A stretch of DNA of 23,036 nt from Saccoglossus kowalevskii (Eukaryota; Hemichordata; Enteropneusta; Harrimaniidae): NCBI RefSeq assembly GCF_000003605.2, contig NW_003115009.1:1-23036 (forward strand), in the 5' to 3' direction. A model generated the notes under the pieces. It was not told where the DNA came from. It worked only from the letters and a program-made list of their open reading frames with translations, and ran no database searches. The position numbers were made by a program, and so were the translations under genes. Numbering within the stretch: the stretch's first letter is position 1; every line of letters begins with the position of its first letter. This document shows positions 20,201 to 23,036 of the stretch, piece after piece.

Positions 20201-21194
20201 ATTGTGATTGTTTTTTACAGCCCACCATCGATGGTAACCGCATATATGTTTCAAGTATTATCAAAAGAAATAATGATTAAACTTGCAATGGAAAAACATG
20301 GATTTACATACACTGAGGCCGACCAACATTGCTCATCGACAGAAATCAGTAACAGTATGTACGATTAGAATCTAAGTTGCAATCAATTTAGTATTTCTGT
20401 ACTAATATATCGACTATTTCATATAATTTTATAGAATAATAAGGTTGATACAGAGTTATGTTTTAATATGCCAGATACATTGTTATAATTTATGTTACCC
20501 TTATGTTCTTTATACGTGTTTTAACTGTAATCATTTATCTGCATAATATTAAATAAATTCCAGTTTAAATTGTTAATAGAGTGTTGTATCTACCAGGTAC
20601 ATTCATATAACTTAACTGCACATTTTGCATTGTTGCATATAATAAATGTATAAACTAAATGTCGTTTTGACTATTTATTTGATACAGAATTTTTAATATA
20701 ATGTCACATTCAAATAGTTACTACTTTATGTGACCTAATACACATCATGTAATTCCATACTCATTCAGAGCACGGTAGTTATAAGTATTTATCAACCAAT
20801 ATCAATCCTTAACGTGTCCATGCAATACCATAACTATCTGATTTTTGTTTAGGTAAACAGTCTCGTCGTATGAGATCAGGAATCAAACATATGAGTAAGT
20901 ATTTTACATGACCGCATTTAGATAATAAAAACTTAGAGTTAAGATTTGGGAATATTGCGTTTACTTTTTTATTGTGTAGCCTATGAATACGAGGGAAAAT
21001 CGACGATTAACATTGTTTACATAAGTATCGATGAGGTGGTGGATTGACGAACATCTTGCCGACTGAGGGCAGTGTTACATTAGCTAACTAAGTTATATTC
21101 CGTGTTAATTATTTCAGGTGTAATCAGGACAGAAGTATCCACGGAAGCAATATACGAATCTGAGTTCGAGAAAGCAAAAGTTGACACAGCATAA
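11136..21194 (+). CDS. Multi-exon HMGXB3-like / KDZ-type transposase fused to an OTU protease, likely disrupted
   Basis: Exons assembled by eye: 11136-11259, 11906-12091, 12221-13378, 13585-13724, 13869-14032, 14195-14302, 14512-14708, 14913-15057, 15248-15877, 15992-16081, 16220-16309, 16457-16537, 16660-16937, 17409-17661, 17757-17806, 17950-18008, 18145-18200, 18496-18536, 18876-18992, 19129-19187, 19306-19405, 19498-19559, 20061-20138, 20221-20354, 20853-20894, 21118-21194. Every junction is GT...AG and phase-compatible. The summed length (4,519 nt) is one base over a multiple of three because of the exon 5 shift. Domain order is zinc fingers, SWIM, zinc ribbon, SAP-like, transposase-like core, OTU, unknown tail. 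The family assignment rests on recalled HMGXB3/KDZ motifs. Two lesions, a frameshift near 13,955 and TAG at 17,487, suggest a non-functional allele. Exons after 17,757 could belong to a second gene, but phase continuity favours one. Confidence 0.7.
11260..11905 (+). other. Intron 1
   Basis: Runs from GTAAGT to TATTTGAAG with a pyrimidine-rich tail (TTTTGTTAACCTATT). A 79-codon open frame at 11,395-11,634 is only an AT-rich hydrophobic reading with no recognisable motif, and I treat it as intronic noise. I cannot exclude one more small exon here. Confidence 0.6.
11906..12091 (+). CDS. Exon 2: C2HC zinc finger
   Basis: The acceptor TTGAAG|GA completes a Gly codon with exon 1 and leads into LHSVMCKCDSA. 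The finger is WHC63-x2-C66-x12-H79-x3-C83 (residues in the assembled protein), a C2HC variant of the classical fold. The exon ends at AAT G|GTAACA in phase 1. The in-frame ATG at 11,920 could serve as a start if exon 1 were skipped. Clustered fingers at the N-terminus fit DNA recognition by a transposase, which is inference. Confidence 0.75.
12221..13378 (+). CDS. Exon 3: acidic linker, third zinc finger, SWIM finger, start of zinc ribbon
   Basis: This is the largest exon, with 386 open codons. The acceptor TTTTACAG|AA joins exon 2 in frame, so the ATG at 12,208 is intronic and not the start. It opens with a Pro/Asp/Glu/Ser-rich linker, then finger three (C167-x2-C170-x11-H182-x4-H187). A segment resembling the N-terminal part of HMGXB3-like proteins follows. 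Then comes a SWIM signature, W356-H-C358-x-C360-x5-C366-x-H368 (codons 12,976-13,014). Near the end CKVC (13,288-13,299) begins a zinc ribbon completed in exon 4. SWIM fingers accompany Zisupton and MULE transposases and bind DNA or protein partners (family knowledge). Confidence 0.85.
13585..13724 (+). CDS. Exon 4: second half of zinc ribbon (CRKCGLC)
   Basis: The acceptor TTTTTTAG|GC completes Gly and gives VETYCRKCGLCDLVYRYQ. The paired CKVC (exon 3) and CRKC form a C2-C2 ribbon split by an intron, followed by an aromatic-rich helix region (WIFSVRLLVFLRKSLA). This is the layout I recall for HMGXB3-like proteins just before the transposase core. The donor GCA|GTAAGT is in phase 0. Confidence 0.8.
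13869..14032 (+). pseudogene. Exon 5: CxxC segment with an apparent frameshift
   Basis: The acceptor ATACACAG|AAT in phase 0 gives NHTAIGSVMSAWEDTN, then IPHNVVIKAY, and this frame hits TAA at 13,977. From about 13,957 the +1 frame gives the expected INCVICGSNPPVIITDLQRK and ends at G|GTAAGC in the right phase for exon 6. The two readings overlap on the same bases, so a short stretch (I would guess about a dozen codons) seems to be missing and the frame is broken. An alternative acceptor at GTCAG|CTTGGG (exon from 13,900) would restore an open frame but replace the conserved first part with unrelated residues. Confidence 0.6.
14195..14302 (+). CDS. Exon 6: charged connector
   Basis: Acceptor TTTTTTCTAAG|TG, then SSLKLPDVCEDSDKVDVE and a basic/acidic helix (FWKKIEMEKLVKPLIR). 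Donor AGA T|GTAAGA, phase 1. No domain is recognised by itself. It bridges the CxxC segment and the SAP-like region. Confidence 0.7.
14512..14708 (+). CDS. Exon 7: conserved connector before SAP-like region
   Basis: The acceptor TATTGTTACAG|AT completes Tyr, then GEKNPFQVTPSYSAWAPYIG and a charged helix (EHRKVIRETERLETDC). It ends MSEERLIELLNSSSIT in phase 0. The last residues look like the first helix leading into a SAP motif completed in exon 8. No ATG is present at its beginning. Confidence 0.75.
14913..15057 (+). CDS. Exon 8: SAP-like DNA-binding motif
   Basis: The acceptor TTCGAAAG|GTT is in phase 0. The segment VAKVKEICSTCNIAATGSKY followed by DMVLRIRQAL fits the SAP pattern: helix, Gly/Ser turn with a Lys, then an Arg-containing helix. 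SAP motifs bind AT-rich/scaffold DNA and occur beside KDZ-type transposases (recalled). It ends at TCT G|GTACGT, phase 1. Confidence 0.7.
15248..15877 (+). CDS. Exon 9: HMGXB3/KDZ-type transposase core
   Basis: The acceptor ATTATTAAG|GT completes Gly, giving the family hallmark GGWLSASCPHRIVYAVKFLI then RAESPRDHVD. It continues with VVIVDMPHMVARH, the HPYDGRV motif, LYDVFHQQNTSKEEEVLRRI, a PELHGIVNSQVAEQIHNS block and HFLNTMGATTHIFILMNVIH. These match the order of conserved blocks I recall in vertebrate HMGXB3, believed to descend from a Zisupton-like transposase. Candidate catalytic acids are Asp (15,379-15,381), Asp (15,589-15,591) and Glu (15,688-15,690), assigned by position only. The exon is fully open over 210 codons and ends at ATC A|GTAAGT. 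Confidence 0.85.
15992..16081 (+). CDS. Exon 10: 90-nt Ser/Asp-rich exon, first copy of a tandem duplication
   Basis: Acceptor TTCCCACACAG|GT, donor ACAG|GTATGATAATTGCATAT, both phase 1, so the exon can be added or skipped without changing frame. It encodes SHSTSNHSAIDHISNVTEHV then DSLSEQGDVT. It is nearly identical to exon 11. It is a flexible linker between the transposase core and the OTU domain. Confidence 0.8.
16220..16309 (+). CDS. Exon 11: 90-nt duplicate of exon 10
   Basis: Same length, same phases and the same intron edges (CCACACAG before, GTATGATAATTGCATAT after) as exon 10. It encodes QSTSNYSSIDHISNVTVHVE and then SLSEQGDVT. The copies lie 228 bp apart. The match extending into the intron edges shows that a genomic block was duplicated in tandem. 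Confidence 0.8.
16457..16537 (+). CDS. Exon 12: short acidic linker
   Basis: The acceptor CCAATACAG|AT completes Asp, giving NIPEHSVIDLEVAKEILGSI then AMDQTQ. Donor CAA G|GTAATT, phase 1. No domain is recognised. Confidence 0.7.
16660..16937 (+). CDS. Exon 13: coiled-coil-like helix and N-terminal half of OTU protease (catalytic Cys)
   Basis: Acceptor ATTATTTAG|GT. It opens with a highly charged helix (VLRESRETAEKETENITRL), then the OTU signature PMDGNCLFHAL, with the predicted catalytic Cys codon at 16,812-16,814 and its supporting Asp at 16,803-16,805. A helical stretch with the Arg/Glu pattern LSHYELRELILNFM follows, as in OTU enzymes. OTU proteins are cysteine peptidases, usually cleaving ubiquitin chains (family knowledge). 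Here the partner is unknown. It ends CAG|GTAAGA in phase 0. Confidence 0.9.
16938..17408 (+). other. Intron between the two OTU exons
   Basis: 471 bp, AT-rich, GTAAGA to TTTTCTAAAG with a clear pyrimidine tract (TTTATTTTTCTCTGATTTTC). The 63-codon open frame inside it (17,215-17,406) has no recognisable content. Confidence 0.7.
17409..17661 (+). pseudogene. Exon 14: C-terminal half of OTU protease with in-frame TAG at the WGD tryptophan
   Basis: Phase 0 acceptor, then GLLCVELRNMKTTFENYIDY and MKGPSV, followed by TAG (17,487-17,489) and GDQIILVVASIMLQSEIKLV. OTU domains have W-G-D (or W-G-G) at exactly this point, so TGG to TAG by one base change is the simplest reading. The frame stays open on both sides of the stop. 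It carries the catalytic His in LGYLPNLHYMAV (codon 17,634-17,636). It ends CAA G|GTCAGT, phase 1. All other expected OTU blocks survive, which suggests the lesion is young. Confidence 0.85.
17757..18200 (+). CDS. Exons 15-17: short basic and acidic linker exons
   Basis: Three small exons chain in phase. 17,757-17,806 encodes EINKDTMKYNLRVNPSK. 17,950-18,008 encodes KRFSDKWITETVKKKKTAER, a lysine-rich patch that could be a nuclear signal. 18,145-18,200 encodes SDIAIIIGDSEQDHQKPTL. Donors are AAAG|GTAATT, AAAG|GTACGA and TTAG|GTAAGT. No domain is recognised. Support is the splice-phase chain and low-complexity charge pattern only. Confidence 0.55.
18201..18495 (+). other. Intron between exons 17 and 18
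   Basis: 295 bp. A less AT-rich stretch at 18,330-18,460 contains two TGACCT half-sites (18,389 and 18,408), which look like part of an old dispersed repeat. There is no coding signal. Confidence 0.45.
18496..18992 (+). CDS. Exons 18-19: acidic linker
   Basis: 18,496-18,536 encodes ETSGLSQMHRRNDE (acceptor TTTTTTTTCCAG, donor GAA|GTACGT). 18,876-18,992 encodes NPDDVSTCVDANDVTEDNSN and then AIESSEPKFVFQKRDIIRE (donor GAG|GTAGGT). Both are phase 0 at their 3' ends. The composition is disordered and acidic, turning basic at the end. No domain is recognised. Confidence 0.55.
18675..18735 (+). repeat. Possible tRNA-derived SINE fragment or tRNA-like relic in an intron
   Basis: Within the intron 18,537-18,875 lies a GC-rich island with GGTTCGAGTCA (18,708-18,718), close to the RNA polymerase III B-box consensus GGTTCGANTCC. 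A loose A-box-like GGCGATTAGG sits at 18,681-18,690, followed by GTGCCGTACGC. Spacing and sequence look like the head of a tRNA-derived SINE. I could not fold a full cloverleaf, so I do not call a tRNA gene. Confidence 0.4.
19129..19559 (+). CDS. Exons 20-22: possible folded C-terminal domain, first part (unrecognised)
   Basis: Exon 20 (19,129-19,187) encodes LPSYHWYMEHIIMSHCEQK. Exon 21 (19,306-19,405) encodes RELPEAKRHVECLEGDREKT then RLKYCFGLDLFTLE. Exon 22 (19,498-19,559) encodes AVDSLIEYLNNKCVIVKSGP. Phases chain as 2, 0, 2 with good splice sites (TGATAG, TTTTGACAG, TTGTTACAG). Mixed hydrophobic and charged composition suggests a folded domain rather than a linker, but I do not recognise it. 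Confidence 0.55.
19706..19808 (+). CDS. Possible alternative terminal exon (exon 23)
   Basis: The acceptor GCGATTAG|G completes the split Arg codon of exon 22 and gives FTSRGRAIKFSKISKQFNFE then TLPLTEELGQFVL, stop TAG at 19,806. Exon 24 at 20,061 joins exon 22 in the same phase, so the two are mutually exclusive endings. No AATAAA follows closely. The codon pattern looks protein-like, but support is limited to phase and open frame. Confidence 0.35.
20061..20354 (+). CDS. Exons 24-25: C-terminal domain, second part (unrecognised)
   Basis: Exon 24 (20,061-20,138; acceptor AATTATACAG) encodes LYDRFSTIRTPSGKSDDILT then ETFRNG. Exon 25 (20,221-20,354; acceptor TTTTTTACAG) encodes PPSMVTAYMFQVLSKEIMIK then LAMEKHGFTYTEADQ. 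Phases 2 and 1 fit their neighbours. The helix-rich composition resembles a globular segment. No known domain comes to mind. Confidence 0.55.
20355..20852 (+). other. Intron between exons 25 and 26
   Basis: 498 bp, strongly AT-rich, GTATGT to TTTTTGTTTAG. I see no open frame, RNA gene or repeat in it. Confidence 0.5.
20853..21194 (+). CDS. Exons 26-27: basic tail and stop codon
   Basis: Exon 26 (20,853-20,894) encodes a short basic patch, SKQSRRMRSGIKHM, and exon 27 (21,118-21,194; acceptor TAATTATTTCAG) encodes SVIRTEVSTEAIYESEFEKA then KVDTA and TAA at 21,192. Both junctions are phase 1. The coding end lies right at the edge of the reverse transcriptase remnant, so the original C-terminus may have been altered by that insertion. 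Confidence 0.5.
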
Positions 21195-21199
21195 CATTG

Positions 21200-21690
21200 T
21201 ATCAGTCTCATTATTCTACAACAGAAATCACTATCTGTGTAATTTCTTTCACGCATTTTTTCAATAAATAGATCACGTTTCTGTAACAAATCGTTTAGAT
21301 TATTACATGTTCGAGCATACCGAATGGTTTCACCTTTGATAAATTCATTTGAATACTGATGTGGAATGACAAAAATTACGTTTATTGAAATATTGAAACG
21401 TTTCCGTTGTCTTGCGTTAGGGAATATTCAAATGTGAGCCGGTATTTTTTATGAAGCATGTTGGCTTCCTTAACAAATGTGTTTAATTCTAGTACTAACA
21501 TGAAGATGTCATTTCGAAAGCGGTACAAAGTTTTGATATTTTGAGCACTGAGTAGTAAAATTCGATTTTCCAGTGGGTGGAATGTTATTATGTAAGAAAT
21601 CTCAGGCGAAGCTGGTGATCCCATGCTAATTCCGCATGTTGGGGTAGGTATAGAATAGGTTAGAATAACGTGCCATAGTTTGAAATTTAT
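21200..21690 (-). pseudogene. Decayed reverse transcriptase fragment
   Basis: Read on the minus strand: KLWHVILTYS, then CGISMGSPASPEIS (the RT 'GxxMGSPxSP' block, around 21,613-21,640), then YRFRNDIFMLV at the YxDD catalytic position (21,508-21,528), HKKYRLTFEYS, and after a frame change near 21,385 HQYSNEFIKGETIRYAR and LFIEKMRERNYTD. The block order and the GETIR...RNY ending resemble the C-terminal RT region of Penelope-like or related retroelements. The catalytic D-D is N-D and the frame is broken, so it is dead. No complete element or endonuclease is visible. Subfamily is not assigned. Confidence 0.75.
21263..21268 (+). terminator. Possible polyadenylation signal AATAAA
   Basis: AATAAA lies 69 bases past the stop codon of exon 27 in a plausible position for the main transcript. 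It lies inside the retroelement remnant, so it may be a chance hexamer. Confidence 0.3.
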
Positions 21691-22600
21691 GAAAATAATG
21701 GTTTCAAATACTCAATCCATATTATCACGGCGCACCTTTAAACTCGTACAGGACAGGACTGACACAGACAATACTCTAACTCATGTATAAAAATTAGATC
21801 ACTGTGTGTCCTTTTCGAGACACAATATATACAGATTTTCACTCAACGTGAATCACTATGATGCACGTTGTTGTTCGTAAATCAGAAGAAAATCAGTTCA
21901 GAAAATAAGTGTTGACACCGTTATTGAAATGTACAAAATGTTATCTATACAGATATGTTGAATAAATTGAAATACACTATTAATAGTAAAAATGCATTGC
22001 TCATTTATTAAAAGTTAAAGGCGCATGTTAATTACGTATATTTCCATAACTATATATATTTCCATAATCTTTGTACAGAAAACTTACTTTCTGACCTCAG
22101 AATGTAGCATATTTGTATCGGGTCTGTGGTTACGCTCACTTGTGAACAGTTTTCCGTAACGAATACGACGACCAACACTCGTTTGTCGAAATAGGGTGGT
22201 CCTATGACATTGGTGCTAAAGTGTTTTTTGTTTTTTCTGGCCCTGAAATCACCACCGTAGGGTATTTGTGTCGGATAATTATATATTTCGCATGGTTCAT
22301 TCATTTATTCACATTTTTCTGCAAAAATTATCGAAAACGAACAATTTAGGCCCAAATTTATACTGTGAAAAATTATTATATTGTTTTCAATGTTTATTGT
22401 GCTAAGGAACATTTTACTACAAACATTTTCAAAATTGTCTGTAATTGTGTCGATTTTATAATAGCGTTCGCTAGCTTCACCCTAGTTGCTCTACTATTGA
22501 GGTCGGTATGTTAGGGCATTGAAACAATACTAAAATGAAGCCCTTAAAAGTTTCCCAATTTAAAGTGCTAATCAGCACCGGCTTGAGATCATTCATATAG
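21691..22600. other. AT-rich intergenic sequence
   Basis: I see no supported gene. An 84-codon minus-strand open frame (22,050-22,304) shows no motif I recognise and no splice context. Short local repeats only (TTTCCATAA twice near 22,040-22,068). Confidence 0.5.
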
Positions 22601-22622
22601 AAGTAAACCGGACCATACCGTA

Positions 22623-22668
22623 CCGAGCGTCAAAATCCTGGCGAGCGTCGGTTGAGTAAGTCGCTCGG
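22623..22668. repeat. Short inverted repeat CCGAGCG ... CGCTCGG
   Basis: CCGAGCG (22,623-22,629) and CGCTCGG (22,662-22,668) are perfect complements around a 32-nt spacer that contains another GCGAGCG. It lies just inside the satellite-like hairpin and is GC-rich against an AT-rich background, as expected of a subterminal transposon region (inference). Confidence 0.6.
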
Positions 22669-22687
22669 GGTTAGATCGAAGTCACAG

Positions 22688-22713
22688 TAGAGGGCGCATC
22701 GCTCTGTAATAGA
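22688..22713 (-). repeat. Satellite-core-like motif, inverted copy A
   Basis: On the minus strand this reads TTCTATTACAGAGCGATGCG followed by CCCTCT. The satellite core reads TTCTATTAGAGAGCGCTGCG, so 18 of these 20 positions agree. The last satellite unit also has the CCCTCC form. The orientation is opposite to the array at the left. Confidence 0.65.
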
Positions 22714-22742
22714 ACGCGCTGTAGTGGAAACAGCGCGTTCTA
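22710..22742. repeat. Perfect 12-bp hairpin within inverted copy B of the satellite motif
   Basis: TAGAACGCGCTG (22,710-22,721) and CAGCGCGTTCTA (22,731-22,742) are perfect complements separated by nine bases. Minus-strand 22,749-22,730 reads CATTCTATTAGAACGCGCTG, matching the satellite CATTCTATTAGAGAGCGCTG at 18 of 20 positions. This is the strongest candidate right terminus of the element. Confidence 0.7.
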
Positions 22743-22752
22743 ATAGAATGGC

Positions 22753-23036
22753 CCGGAGCCAACTCTATTTGGATATGTTTGTATTTATGGTGCACGAGAA
22801 TATTACTCTTATATGTAAACCAAACTACATAAAATGATACCATGTTTCTCTCTACGAGTCAGGGTGCAATATCCCAACTTTAGATTATCCAGCAAGATGG
22901 TATTAATGTTACAATCAGGGGTCAGATGTATTTTTTATGTTTCAAAAAATACAACTACCAAGCTATAAAGCTGTAACCTTTGACCGTTTTGCTCTTTGAC
23001 TTCTCCAGCCTAACTCAAGTGCACAACATGCAATAA
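22753..23036. other. Right flank, no gene seen
   Basis: Unique-looking sequence to the end of the window. I see no open frame, RNA gene or repeat that I can support. It may be host flanking DNA if the element ends near 22,750. Confidence 0.4.

Larger units (their letters stand above)
10885..22752 (+). mobile_element. Candidate DNA transposon (KDZ/Zisupton-like) bounded by inverted satellite-core motifs
   Basis: The last satellite unit on the left has the + strand motif CATTCTATTGGAGAGCGCTG. At the right, the minus strand reads CATTCTATTAGAACGCGCTG (22,749-22,730) and then TTCTATTACAGAGCGATGCGC. These match the satellite core at 18 of 20 positions and about 20 of 22 positions. Between these inverted motifs lies a single gene with the core of a KDZ-type transposase. 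I infer that both are terminal or subterminal repeats of one element and that the satellite grew from the left one. Exact ends and target-site duplications are not resolved, and the left end may lie beyond the satellite, outside the window. Confidence 0.4.

Noticed and set aside
21720-21733. ATTATCACGGCG resembling the satellite block ATATCACGGCGG
   Set aside because: Only about ten bases agree and flanks do not match, so it may be chance; not counted as a satellite relic.
22050-22304. 84-codon minus-strand open frame
   Set aside because: No recognisable domain, no supporting splice or promoter signals; length is within chance for AT-rich DNA.
10885-22752. Exact transposon ends with target-site duplication
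   Set aside because: I could not find a convincing short direct repeat flanking both inverted motifs, and the left end may be buried in or beyond the satellite.

Overview
The window is eukaryotic and almost certainly from an invertebrate animal: it is AT-rich, has long tandem satellite DNA, and carries one gene broken into many short exons with GT...AG introns and consistent intron phases. I see no bacterial operon structure and no viral genome. I cannot fix the taxon. HMGXB3/KDZ-like genes with these features are, from memory, common in molluscs and other marine invertebrates, so that is only a lean.

Region 1 (1-10,912) is an uninterrupted satellite array of about 60 head-to-tail units, each about 176-186 bp. 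The units fall into two length classes and form higher-order repeats (544 bp, 1,269 bp, and dimers of about 370 bp). Every unit contains a GC-rich palindromic core around AGAGCGCTGCGCTCT. No coding potential was found here.

Region 2 (11,136-21,194, + strand) can be assembled by hand into one gene of about 26 exons (about 1,500 codons). In order it has a C2H2 finger, a C2HC finger, a second C2H2 finger, a SWIM zinc finger, a split zinc ribbon, a CxxC segment, a SAP-like helix pair, a block matching the conserved core of HMG-domain-containing protein 3 (HMGXB3) and, by family inference, KDZ (Kyakuja-Dileera-Zisupton) DNA transposases, a duplicated 90-nt exon, an OTU cysteine-protease (deubiquitinase-like) domain, and about 290 residues I cannot assign. 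Donor and acceptor phases agree at every junction except one apparent frameshift in exon 5. There is also one in-frame TAG, exactly at the Trp of the OTU 'WGD' motif. As written the gene is therefore probably a recently broken copy of a transposase-protease fusion, unless an alternative acceptor and readthrough rescue it.

Region 3 (21,195-23,036) holds a decayed reverse transcriptase fragment on the minus strand. At 22,688-22,750 there is a cluster of GC-rich hairpins. Read on the minus strand, this cluster repeats the satellite core (CATTCTATTAGA..GCGCTG). The satellite on the left and this motif on the right thus face each other in inverted orientation across the gene. The working model is that the satellite is the amplified terminal or subterminal repeat of the transposable element that encodes the gene.
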